From: an uncultured Campylobacter sp. | GTDB lineage: Bacteria > Campylobacterota > Campylobacteria > Campylobacterales > Campylobacteraceae | Direction of reading: 5' to 3' | Assembly: GCF_938017615.1 (NCBI RefSeq) | Contig: NZ_CALIJA010000102.1 | Coordinates: 1-47,888 of the forward strand | Length of the DNA stretch: 47,888 nucleotides | Shown: piece by piece, positions 24,510-32,206 of the stretch | How the letters are laid out: each line of letters opens with the position of its first letter | How positions within the stretch are numbered: the stretch's first letter is position 1 | The notes under the pieces: model-generated | What the model was told of the DNA's origin: nothing | What the model saw: the letters and a program-made list of their open reading frames with translations, nothing else | The model's database searches: none | Made by a program: the position numbers and the translations under genes

Positions 24510-25928
24510 TTATTCGTATGCTTTGATTTTACGCAGCGATCTTTTCAGCGCGCGCAAAAGAGCCTCTTTTTCATTTAAAGTTTTTTCTTCCAGCTCGGCG
24601 CGGCGGTCGTTTAAACGGGCGTCCAGAGCCAGCAGATACGCAAACGCGACGCCGCTTTTATCGCTTGCTTTTTGATAGATCGCGATGAAATTTCGCCACA
24701 CGCTGATATCTTGCAGCGCGCCGAAATCCTCGCAGGCAGCCTTGGTGTGTTTAAACAGCTCCCTGACACAGCCTTCATCAAAGCTTCTTGCAAAAATTTC
24801 AAGCGCGTATCGCAGCCTCTTTAGCCCTATGCGCGCGTCGTGAAATGCCTGCAGAGACGAGCCTTGCTTTAAATTTTTTAGCTCTGTGCGCAAGCTTTTA
24901 ATCAGTTTGCAGAGGCGAGCGGAGGCGAACTTTTTTGAAATTTTTTCATATTCGCTGCGCGCGTAGATGCCGTCCGCGCCGCTTAAAAAGCCGCTAATAG
25001 CGCCGTTTAAATCTGCAAATTCCGCGCTAGAAAGAAATTCTAAAATTTTATCCTCCGAGCGCTTTGCGATAAGATTTAGCTGCTGCAAAAAGCCTGCAGG
25101 CGCGTCGTCGGCCCTTAAAAACTCCGCAAAAACGTGGAGGTCTCGCAGCTGATTGGTGCGGCTCATAAATCCTGCGAGGAGTTTTAAAATTTCATCCTTT
25201 TTTTCCGCTTCGAAAAGCGGCGCGGATAGCTTCAAAACGGCTCTAAATTTGCGGATTTGCACGCGCAGCTCGTGAAGCGCTTCGGGGGCCAGGCTTTTTT
25301 GATACTCGCTTTTTGCGCCGCACGCCCTCGTCCACGCTAGCTCAAGCGCCAAACGCGCGAGCTTAACGCTGTCCGCATAGGGCGGCGCGAAAAATTTAAC
25401 TCGGCTAAATTTTTTAAAAACGTTGCGAGCGTGTGCGAAATCAAGCGAGCGCGGCGGGATGCCGTAGCGCGCCAGATAGCGGCTTTTGTAGCGATAATCG
25501 TCGGTGATCTCGCAAAAATCGCTGCTACCGAAGGTTTTTGCAAAATCAAAATTTGCGCTTGCCGCCTCGCTTTGAAATTTCGTTCGTAAAATCACGAGCG
25601 TGCTTAGCTCGCCGCCGTAAAGCTCTAGCCAAAACTCCGCTTCGTCGCTGGCAAAGCCGTAGCGGTTTTTTTGCACGACGCGGGCGATTCTGCTTTTTAA
25701 AGCCTCTTTGAAATCATCTTTTGAAATTTTAAAATTTAGAGTTTGTCTGTCAAGATCCTCTTTTTTGTGGTGCAAAGAGCATTCGTCGTTTTGGCGGATG
25801 TAGTAAATTTCGGGGTAGAACGAAGTATAAAACCAAGCGATCTTTACCTTGCGACATTTCAGCCCCGCACGCTCTAGCGTCCGCAGAATCGAATCGTCGC
25901 TCAATAAAAATTTACGCTTAGTTTGCAT
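24510..25928 (-). CDS. CYTH/CHAD-domain protein (polyphosphate-related)
   Basis: 472 residues. The N-terminal 170 residues look like a CYTH/triphosphate-tunnel domain (KRKFLLSDDSILRTL start, strand-rich, EAEFWLELYGG), although the classical ExExK is not intact. The remainder is a CHAD domain with its hallmark basic helices LHELRVQIRKFRAVLKL and FHDARIGLKRLRYALEIF, which bind polyphosphate in known members. Basic, soluble. Between perR and ubiE, closely spaced and co-directional. I recall a different, smaller gene (Cj0323) at this place in C. jejuni, so this may be a lineage-specific insertion. Confidence 0.88.
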   Translation of the reverse strand: MQTKRKFLLSDDSILRTLERAGLKCRKVKIAWFYTSFYPEIYYIRQNDECSLHHKKEDLDRQTLNFKISKDDFKEALKSRIARVVQKNRYGFASDEAEFWLELYGGELSTLVILRTKFQSEAASANFDFAKTFGSSDFCEITDDYRYKSRYLARYGIPPRSLDFAHARNVFKKFSRVKFFAPPYADSVKLARLALELAWTRACGAKSEYQKSLAPEALHELRVQIRKFRAVLKLSAPLFEAEKKDEILKLLAGFMSRTNQLRDLHVFAEFLRADDAPAGFLQQLNLIAKRSEDKILEFLSSAEFADLNGAISGFLSGADGIYARSEYEKISKKFASARLCKLIKSLRTELKNLKQGSSLQAFHDARIGLKRLRYALEIFARSFDEGCVRELFKHTKAACEDFGALQDISVWRNFIAIYQKASDKSGVAFAYLLALDARLNDRRAELEEKTLNEKEALLRALKRSLRKIKAYE

Positions 25929-25976
25929 ACCCGCTCCAAAAATAAAGTGGGTAATAATAGCAGAAAATTCTTTAAA

Positions 25977-26387
25977 CTATCTACACTTTTCGCAGTCTTC
26001 GACCGTAGCCGTGATATTTAGCTTGCGGATGAAATTGCCCGCTTTGCGCTCGATGTTTTTCAAAACGTCCTTATTAAAGGCATCGTCCATGAAAAGATCC
26101 GTGACGTTGCCGCATTTTTCGCACACGACGTGGATGTGCGGCATCTGATAGATGTCGTAGCGGCTCTTTTTGTTCGGTGCATTGACCTCGACTACGACGC
26201 CTTCGTCGAGCAGGGTGTTTAAATTTTTATAAACCGTCGCTAGCGAAATGGATGGATAGTCCTCTTTGATCCCCTCGTATAGGTCATCTATACTTGGATG
26301 TTCGTGGCGATCCAGCACCTTTAAGATGCACAATCTTTGAGGAGTTGCTTTCAAACCGCAAGTTTTGAGTAGTTCTACGTGGCTCAT
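25977..26387 (-). CDS. perR: Peroxide-stress regulator, Fur family
   Basis: 136 residues, Fur superfamily repressor. Seen: a winged-helix DNA-binding domain with LKATPQRLCILKVLDRHEHPSIDDLY and the recognition helix SISLATVYKNLNTL; metal site HIHVVCEKC; and a second CxxC, EDCEKCR, at the C-terminus, giving two CX2C pairs for structural zinc. Length and sequence resemble C. jejuni PerR, which represses katA, ahpC and itself with Fe/Mn bound. The position downstream of dxs matches the recalled C. jejuni order (Cj0321 dxs, Cj0322 perR). Inverted repeats upstream (26413-26423, 26442-26453) suggest autoregulation. Confidence 0.92.
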   Translation of the reverse strand: MSHVELLKTCGLKATPQRLCILKVLDRHEHPSIDDLYEGIKEDYPSISLATVYKNLNTLLDEGVVVEVNAPNKKSRYDIYQMPHIHVVCEKCGNVTDLFMDDAFNKDVLKNIERKAGNFIRKLNITATVEDCEKCR

Positions 26388-26412
26388 TTTTGTCCTTCAA
26401 AAAATTTTAAAG

Positions 26413-26423
26413 TGATATTATCA
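26413..26423 (-). promoter_or_regulatory. Candidate PerR operator overlapping the perR promoter
   Basis: A perfect inverted repeat TGATA-T-TATCA on both strands, 26 bases before the perR ATG. It includes a -10-like TAATAT on the minus strand, so binding here would block transcription. Fur-family operators are short A/T-rich inverted repeats of this kind. The C. jejuni gene is known to be autoregulated. Confidence 0.5.
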
Positions 26424-26441
26424 AATTTTACTTTAAACAAA

Positions 26442-26453
26442 GTTGATATTAAC
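26442..26453 (-). promoter_or_regulatory. Second A/T-rich imperfect palindrome upstream of perR
   Basis: GTTGATATTAAC, palindromic except for the fourth/ninth pair. It lies 18 bases beyond the first inverted repeat and touches the dxs stop codon. It could be a second Fur-family half of the operator region or an upstream promoter element. Confidence 0.35.
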
Positions 26454-28282
26454 TAATACTTTTTATCACTTAATATTCGCTCGGTTAGAGTTTGGATATC
26501 CAAGCCCAAGCTACGCTCCACGTCGGCAGTCTTGCCGTGCGGTAAAAAGATATCGGCAAATTCGAAGCTCACGATCTTTACGTCCGAAATTTCATTTTCC
26601 TGCAAAAATGCGCTTAAAATTTCACCGACGCCGCCTTTTTTGGCGTTATCGCTAAAGACGTACCAAATTTTATCTTTGCGAGCCAAGCTTCGCAAAAACT
26701 CGGCGTCTAAAGGCTTTGCAAAGACTAGATCTACGACATCCGCCTCTATCTGCCCCTCTAGCGCCTCAGCCGTTTTATACGCTCTGCCCGCGCCGTTTCC
26801 GTAGCCGATGAGAGCGATGCGGGCGTCCGCGCACTCTTGTAAAAATACCGACTTGCCAAATTTTACGGCAGGCGTAGCGATGGAGCTCTCTAAAATAAAG
26901 CTTCCGCGCGGATAGCGGATCGCCAAAACCCCCTCGTGTGCGTAAGAATACTCGATGATCCGCTTAAAGCTCGCCTCGTCCCGCGGCGCGCACATGCTGA
27001 CGTTCGGGATCGCATTTAAGAAGCTCACGTCAAAGACCCCCTCGTGCGTCTCGCCGTCCTCGCCCACGATGCCCGCGCGATCCATCGCAAGGACTAAGCT
27101 TAGATTCATAATCGCCGCGTCGTGGACGATCTGATCGAACGCGCGCTGCATGAAGGTCGAATATATCGTAACGTACGGCTTAAAACCCTCGCGCGCCATC
27201 GCAGCCATCGAGCTTAGCGCATGCGGCTCGGCGATCGCTACGTCCCAGAAGCGGTGGGGAAATTTCTCGATCAGCTTATCCATTCCGGTGCCGCTTGGCA
27301 TCGCGGCAGTCACGCCCACGACATTTTCATGCTTGGCGGCTAAGCTTAAAAGCGCCTCGGCGTAAATTTGCGTGGCGCTTTTGGCGGCGGATTTTTTCTT
27401 AAATTCTCCGCTTTGAATGTCGAAAGGCCCTACGCCGTGCCAGCTCTCCAAATAGCCCTCCGCCTTGTCGTAGCCTTTGCCTTTGATCGTCTGAGCGTGC
27501 ACGACGACGGGTTTGCGCGCGCTTTTTGCCGTCTTTAGCGCCGATATTAGATCCTCTAGATTATGCCCGTCCACGGGACCGATGTAATCAAGCCCAAGCT
27601 CCTCAAAATACATCCCAGGGATAATGAGCTTTAAGGAATTTTCAAAGCGCTTTGCCATGTATGTAGCACTTTGCGGGGCGTGCGAGAGCAGCTCTCTTAC
27701 GTGGGATTTAAATTTTTGATATGTCTCGCCCGCCATCGCTTGGCTTAGGTATTTGCTAAAGGCGCCGATCGGCTTGCTGATACTCATTTTGTTGTCGTTT
27801 AGGATGATGATGCAGGGCAGGCGCAGATCGCCGAGCTCATTCATCGCCTCATAAGTCATGCCGCCGCTCATCGAGCCGTCGCCGATGAGTACGACCGGCA
27901 CGCGATCTTCGCGCTTTAGACTTATCGCTTTTGCCGCGCCCACGGCTAAAGAGATCGATGTCGAGGCGTGTCCTGCGACGAAGTAATCAAATTTACTCTC
28001 GCTAGGCTTCGTATAGCCGCTGATACCGCCGAACTGCCTAAGCGAGCCGAACTCCTCCCAGCGATCCGTTAGAAGCTTGTGCGCGTAGCTTTGGTGGCTT
28101 ACGTCGAAGATAAACGGATCGCTCGCGGCATCGAATACGTAGTGCATCGCCACGATGAGCTCAACGGCGCCCATATTTGAGCTTAGATGGCCGCCGTTTT
28201 TGCTCACGACTTCGATTATGCGCGCTCTGATCTGCGTGCAAAGCTCCCGTAGCTCCTCTAGGCTTTTATTTTTAATATCCAC
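26453..28282 (-). CDS. dxs: 1-deoxy-D-xylulose-5-phosphate synthase
   Basis: 609 residues; a thiamine-diphosphate enzyme, the first step of the MEP isoprenoid pathway. Seen: GHLSSNMGAVELIVAMHYVF, DVSHQSYAHKLLTDR, GHASTSISLAVGAA, the thiamine-binding GDGSMSGGMTYEAMNELG, the pyrimidine-domain block MDRAGIVGEDGETHEGVFD and the C-terminal transketolase-like domain. It begins with GTG (28280-28282) inside the end of hisC, an 11-base overlap, with GGGAG nine bases upstream. In C. jejuni, as I recall, fliF-fliG-fliH separate hisC from dxs; here nothing does. Upstream genes on the same strand are hisC, pheA and lysA. Confidence 0.98.
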   Translation of the reverse strand: MDIKNKSLEELRELCTQIRARIIEVVSKNGGHLSSNMGAVELIVAMHYVFDAASDPFIFDVSHQSYAHKLLTDRWEEFGSLRQFGGISGYTKPSESKFDYFVAGHASTSISLAVGAAKAISLKREDRVPVVLIGDGSMSGGMTYEAMNELGDLRLPCIIILNDNKMSISKPIGAFSKYLSQAMAGETYQKFKSHVRELLSHAPQSATYMAKRFENSLKLIIPGMYFEELGLDYIGPVDGHNLEDLISALKTAKSARKPVVVHAQTIKGKGYDKAEGYLESWHGVGPFDIQSGEFKKKSAAKSATQIYAEALLSLAAKHENVVGVTAAMPSGTGMDKLIEKFPHRFWDVAIAEPHALSSMAAMAREGFKPYVTIYSTFMQRAFDQIVHDAAIMNLSLVLAMDRAGIVGEDGETHEGVFDVSFLNAIPNVSMCAPRDEASFKRIIEYSYAHEGVLAIRYPRGSFILESSIATPAVKFGKSVFLQECADARIALIGYGNGAGRAYKTAEALEGQIEADVVDLVFAKPLDAEFLRSLARKDKIWYVFSDNAKKGGVGEILSAFLQENEISDVKIVSFEFADIFLPHGKTADVERSLGLDIQTLTERILSDKKY

Positions 28283-29381
28283 TCAAAATCTCTCCCAGAG
28301 CGCTCAAGACGCGATCGTTTTGCTCAGGCGTACCGATCGTGATGCGCACGGCGTTTAGCCCGTAGCTTTTTAAATTTCGAATTATGATGCCGCGGCGCAG
28401 AAGTTTCTCGCAAAGCTCGCTGCTATCTAGCGGCGGGCTAAGTTTAAACGTGATGAAATTTGCGTAGCTAGGGATAAATTCTAAATTTCGCTCGCGCGCA
28501 AAATCTTCAAAGCGGCTCATCTGCGCGGCGTTGTTTTGCAGGCTCTTTTGCACGAAAGCTTCGTCTTTTAGCGCCGCAATCGCCGCTGCGAGGCTAAGCG
28601 TCGTGATATTAAAGGGCGGTCGTAGCTTATAAAGCGCGCTTATGATCGCGCGCGGCGCGATGCCGTAGCCTACGCGCATGCCGCCCAGGCCGTAAACCTT
28701 CGAGAAGGTACCCAGATAGAGCACGTTTTTAAAATTTTGAATTAAAAATTTCGGATCGAGCTTTTTGCGTTCATCTTTAAACGCTGCAAACTCGTTGTAC
28801 GCGGCATCGATCACCACAAGCGTATCCTCATCCACGCTGCCGGCGAACCTATACACCGCCTCCGCATCCAGGCACTCGCCAAGCGGGTTGTTCGGCACGC
28901 ACAAAAAAATGACCGAAATTTCATCCCTATGCGCGTTATAAATTTTTAAAAGCTCGGCTAGATCGTGCTCCTGCGCGCTAGTTTTGTAAACTTTAGCCTC
29001 GCAGTGGCTTGCGTAGATGCCGTACATCGCGAAAGTGACGCCCGCTTGCAGTATCGCGCGGCGCGAATTGAGCTTGGCGTGCAGCGCAAACTCGATGATC
29101 TGATCGCTGCCCGCGCCGATGATGATATTTTGCGGCTCTATGCTGAATTTAGAGGCGAGCGCGTCCTTTAGCTCATACATCGAATCATCGGGGTAAAGAT
29201 GTGCGCGTGCCGCGTTTTGTGCGATCGCCTCCTGCACCGCCTTGCTCGTGCCGAAGGGATTTTCGTTGCTGGCAAGCTTTAATACGTCCTGCTTGCGGAT
29301 ACCAAACTCCCGCACCACAAGCTCGATCGGCTTGCCCGCTTCGTAATTGCTTAGATTTTCTACAAATTCGTTAAATTTCAT
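28272..29381 (-). CDS. hisC: Histidinol-phosphate aminotransferase
   Basis: 369 residues; PLP enzyme of histidine synthesis, which may also transaminate aromatic keto acids. Seen: LASNENPFGTSKAVQEAI, the YPDDSMYELKDALA substrate region, GAGSDQIIEFAL, FLCVPNNPLGECL, VVIDAAYNEFA, LGTFSKVYGLGGMRVGYGIA with the PLP lysine (TFSK), and IIRNLKSYGLNAVRITIGT. The start is ATG 29381; a GTG directly before it (29384) is possible but lies closer to the GGAGGGG site than is usual. The ATG shares one base with the pheA stop, so the genes are coupled. Its end overlaps dxs by 11 bases, where flagellar genes occur in C. jejuni. Confidence 0.97.
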   Translation of the reverse strand: MKFNEFVENLSNYEAGKPIELVVREFGIRKQDVLKLASNENPFGTSKAVQEAIAQNAARAHLYPDDSMYELKDALASKFSIEPQNIIIGAGSDQIIEFALHAKLNSRRAILQAGVTFAMYGIYASHCEAKVYKTSAQEHDLAELLKIYNAHRDEISVIFLCVPNNPLGECLDAEAVYRFAGSVDEDTLVVIDAAYNEFAAFKDERKKLDPKFLIQNFKNVLYLGTFSKVYGLGGMRVGYGIAPRAIISALYKLRPPFNITTLSLAAAIAALKDEAFVQKSLQNNAAQMSRFEDFARERNLEFIPSYANFITFKLSPPLDSSELCEKLLRRGIIIRNLKSYGLNAVRITIGTPEQNDRVLSALGEILSGY

Positions 29382-30457
29382 CACTCCCCTCCGTTTATGT
29401 AACTTCCCAGCCAGGTGATTTCGTGGCCGTTTTTCTGCGCGTTTTGCAGCACGCGCGCCACGCGCTCGTCGTCGATATGCCCTTCAAAATCAACATAAAA
29501 GACGCATTTAAAATCCCTAAGCTTGACCGGACGGCTTTCTAATTTGGTTAAATTTATCCCCTCGTTGCGAAACATCTGCAAGAAGTCCACGAGCCCGCCA
29601 GGGCGGTCGTCAGTTTTGGCTAGAATGCTCGTTTTGTTGCGGTCGCTCTTTTGGTTTTTAAAGTCGCTCAGCACGAAAAAGCGCGTGCGGTTGGCGGAGT
29701 TGTCCTCGATCTTTTGAAACATCATCGGCACGCCGTAAAGATCGGCGGCGATCTTGGAGCAGATCGCGGCGGAATGCGGCGTGGCAGCCGCCATCTGCGC
29801 CGCAAGCGCGGTCGATTTGGTCGCGGTAAATTTAACGCCGCTAAGGCCGTGATCATCTAAAAATTTAAGGCACTGATTGTATCCTTGCGGATGAGAGAAT
29901 ATCTGATCCACCGTGCTTACGTCGTCGCAGTGGCTCGCAAAGCAGTGGTGGATATCCATATAAATTTCGGCGACGATCTTTACGCCCTCGTATTTTCGCA
30001 AGCAATCAAGCGTCGCTCCCACCGCGCCTTCGGTGTTGTTTTCGATCGGCACGACGCCGTATTTGGCCTCGCCGCTATCAAGCTCCTTAAAGACTGCCTC
30101 GATGTTTGAGAGCGGTAGATAGGAGCTTACCGCGCCGAAGCGGCTCTTGGCGGCTTGGTGCGAATAGGTGCCGAAAGGCCCCAAAAACGCGACGATCTGC
30201 GGCTTTTCTAAATTTCGCGAAACCGAGAAAATTTCAAAAAATATCGCCTCGATCGCCTCTTTGCTTAAATTTCGTGCCTTCCCGCCGTCCAGCCTGCTGA
30301 TGATCGAGCGCTCGCGCTCTGGGCGGTAGATCGCGCTGCCCGCGGTCTGCTTCAGCTCGCCGATCTTTTTGACAAACCCCATGCGCTCGTCGATAAGGCG
30401 CAAAATTTCATCATCCAGCCTATCGATACAAACGCGCAGATCATCGATATTTTGCAT
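29381..30457 (-). CDS. pheA: Bifunctional chorismate mutase/prephenate dehydratase
   Basis: 358 residues; makes phenylpyruvate for phenylalanine synthesis. Domains seen: an N-terminal AroQ chorismate mutase (LRVCIDRLDDEILRLIDERMGFVKKIGELK, residues about 7-90), a prephenate dehydratase domain with FLGPFGTYSHQAAKSRFG and the catalytic TKSTALAAQM region plus TRFFVLS, and a C-terminal ACT domain with DRPGGLVDFLQMFRNEGINLTKLESRP for phenylalanine feedback. The start is ATG 30457, seven bases after AAGGAGG; a GTG just upstream (30460) is less well spaced. It overlaps the preceding repeat-derived ORF by 17 bases and is coupled to hisC. Confidence 0.97.
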   Translation of the reverse strand: MQNIDDLRVCIDRLDDEILRLIDERMGFVKKIGELKQTAGSAIYRPERERSIISRLDGGKARNLSKEAIEAIFFEIFSVSRNLEKPQIVAFLGPFGTYSHQAAKSRFGAVSSYLPLSNIEAVFKELDSGEAKYGVVPIENNTEGAVGATLDCLRKYEGVKIVAEIYMDIHHCFASHCDDVSTVDQIFSHPQGYNQCLKFLDDHGLSGVKFTATKSTALAAQMAAATPHSAAICSKIAADLYGVPMMFQKIEDNSANRTRFFVLSDFKNQKSDRNKTSILAKTDDRPGGLVDFLQMFRNEGINLTKLESRPVKLRDFKCVFYVDFEGHIDDERVARVLQNAQKNGHEITWLGSYINGGE

Positions 30458-30851
30458 CACAACCCTCCTTTTGCTCGCCCCTAAATTTCGGCGCGAATTT
30501 TAGAAATTTCACGCTGCCTCTTTTGTCGCACGCTTTGAAATTTTGACCTCGCGAACTTAAAATTTCATCGCTTAGTACAGCTACGCTGCAACTTCCGCGC
30601 ACTAAGAAGACGCGATAAAATTCGTCGCAGCGGGATCTGAAATTTAAAGAGGCGCGGTTAAAATTTAAAGCTGGGCTTCGTTCTGGCGTAAAATTTAGAG
30701 GCGCATTTTGTTCGGATTTGAAATTTAAAGCGGCGGCGCGTTCAGGCTTAGAATTTAAAGCAGCGGTGCGTTTAAATTTTAAAACCGCTGCACGCTCGGG
30801 TTTGAAATTTAAGATCGCGCCCCGTTTTGGACGGCTCGCCGCGCGGCTCAT
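30441..30851 (-). CDS. Repeat-derived 136-residue ORF between lysA and pheA
   Basis: An open frame that starts in an ATGA overlap with the lysA stop and ends 17 bases inside pheA, so it is packed like an operon gene. The first 70 residues are degenerate 10-residue repeats with the core LNFKPERAAA; the rest is basic with several cysteines (RGSCSVAVL, NFKACDKRGS, EGCDAKY). No domain is recognised, and no ribosome site beyond the coupling. In C. jejuni I recall a HAD-family hydrolase here (Cj0315); nothing of it is visible. It may be a real, rapidly evolving basic protein, or non-coding repeat DNA that happens to remain open. Confidence 0.4.
   Translation of the reverse strand: MSRAASRPKRGAILNFKPERAAVLKFKRTAALNSKPERAAALNFKSEQNAPLNFTPERSPALNFNRASLNFRSRCDEFYRVFLVRGSCSVAVLSDEILSSRGQNFKACDKRGSVKFLKFAPKFRGEQKEGCDAKYR
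30645..30830. repeat. Degenerate ~30-bp repeats with AAATTTAAAG core
   Basis: Six to seven copies of a 24-31-bp unit resembling AAATTTAAAGCGGCGGCGCG followed by TTCGGG-like bases. For example, units start near 30647, 30660, 30689, 30720 and 30750. Copies differ by several substitutions and a few lengths. In the minus-strand frame they give 10-residue repeats. Confidence 0.65.
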
Positions 30852-32161
30852 ACGAAATCCTTTTCGAGCGCGATTAGATCATCAAAGCTCTCGCGCTTTC
30901 TAATCAGGCGGTCCTGCCCGTCGTAAACCGCGACCTCGGCGGCGCGACAGCGGGTGTTGTAGTTGCTCGACATCGAAAAGCCGTAGGCGCCGGCGCTTTT
31001 GATCGCGAGCAGATCGCCGCTTTGTAGGCTAGGCAGGCTAACGCCTTTGGCCAAAAAATCGCCGCTTTCGCATATCGGGCCCACGACGTCGCAGAGGCTA
31101 GCTTCGCTTAAATTTACGCCGCCCAAATTTTTTTGATCCGTACACGAGCCGCTTGTTTGATCCGAGCCCCTGCCGCCTAAATTTACTTCGCTCGCACCCG
31201 GTTCGTCTAAATTTATACCCTCCGAAGCCCTAACGATCTCGATGGCGTGGTGCGCGCCGTAGAGGCTCGGGCGTATGAGATCATTCATCGCGCCGTCAAC
31301 GATGACGAAGCGCTTGCCGCAGTTTTGTTTTTCGTAAAGCACGCGAGTAAGGAGGACGCCCGAAGCTCCTGCTATGAAGCGCCCCGGCTCGCACACGATC
31401 GTGACGTCTAGCCCGCTTAGGCTGCGCAAAATCCCCTGCGCGTAGTCGTAGAGCACGATCTGTTTTTCATCCTCGTAGCGGATGCCGATGCCGCCGCCTA
31501 CGTCGAAAAATTTTATATCGATCTCAAGGGCTCGCAGCTCTCGCAGCAGATCGCTTACGATCTTTGCCGCGTCGCAGATCGGAGAGATGTCCGTAAGCTG
31601 GCTGCCGATGTGAAAGTGGATGCCGACGGGGTTTAAAAATTTGCTCTTTTTGGCGTAGATATACATCTTGCGCGCGGTCTCGATACTGACGCCGAATTTG
31701 TTCTCATTTAGCCCCGTGGAGATGTAGGGGTGGGTCTTAGCATCAACGTTCGGATTTACGCGGATGCTGATGCGAGCGGGCTTATTTAGCTTTTGCGCGA
31801 TTTGCTCGAGGCGCAGCATCTCGGCTTCGCTTTCTAAATTTATCAGCAAGATGTCCGACTCCAGCGCAAACTCGAGCTCGCTGTCTTGCTTGCCGACGCC
31901 TGAAAATATGATCTTATAGCTCTTTGCGCCGATATACAGAGCGCGGCGCAGCTCGCCGATGCTGACGCAATCAAAGCCGCTGCCCAGATCCGATAGAAAT
32001 TTTAAAATACTTAAATTCGAGCTTGCCTTAATCGCGAAGCAAACGAGCGACTTGCGCGCTGCAAAGGCCTCTTTGAGCGCTATGAAATTCTTTTGTATCT
32101 CGTTAAAATCGTAAACGTATAAAGGGGTGCCGTATTTGCGGGCTAAGCTTGAATAATCCAT
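30848..32161 (-). CDS. lysA: Diaminopimelate decarboxylase, with in-frame insertion
   Basis: 437 residues; PLP enzyme for the last step of lysine synthesis. Seen: PLP lysine K45 in CFAIKASSN, the GFDCVSIGELRRAL block, VNPNVDAKTHPYISTG, HFHIGSQLTD, DVGGGIGI, CEPGRFI, and catalytic CESGD followed by GAYGFSMSSNYN. The protein is some 35 residues longer than I recall for C. jejuni LysA. The excess is a Gly/Asn/Ser-rich stretch of about 43 residues (roughly 312-355) between EIVRAS and CDVVGP, on a surface strand just before the active-site cysteine. It sits 45 bases after lptG. A -10-like TAGAAT is visible in that gap on the minus strand, so lysA may have its own promoter. Confidence 0.96.
   Translation of the reverse strand: MDYSSLARKYGTPLYVYDFNEIQKNFIALKEAFAARKSLVCFAIKASSNLSILKFLSDLGSGFDCVSIGELRRALYIGAKSYKIIFSGVGKQDSELEFALESDILLINLESEAEMLRLEQIAQKLNKPARISIRVNPNVDAKTHPYISTGLNENKFGVSIETARKMYIYAKKSKFLNPVGIHFHIGSQLTDISPICDAAKIVSDLLRELRALEIDIKFFDVGGGIGIRYEDEKQIVLYDYAQGILRSLSGLDVTIVCEPGRFIAGASGVLLTRVLYEKQNCGKRFVIVDGAMNDLIRPSLYGAHHAIEIVRASEGINLDEPGASEVNLGGRGSDQTSGSCTDQKNLGGVNLSEASLCDVVGPICESGDFLAKGVSLPSLQSGDLLAIKSAGAYGFSMSSNYNTRCRAAEVAVYDGQDRLIRKRESFDDLIALEKDFV
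31099..31223. repeat. In-frame insertion with AAATTT words inside lysA
   Basis: A stretch that carries AAATTT four times and the word TTTGATCCG twice (near 31132 and 31156). It encodes a Gly/Asn-rich segment with VNLGG and NLGGVNL. It separates two well-conserved LysA blocks and keeps the frame. Borders are approximate. Confidence 0.6.
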
Positions 32162-32206
32162 AGAATTTCCACCGATAAATTTTGCGCCATTCTAACAAAT
32201 CAAGGC

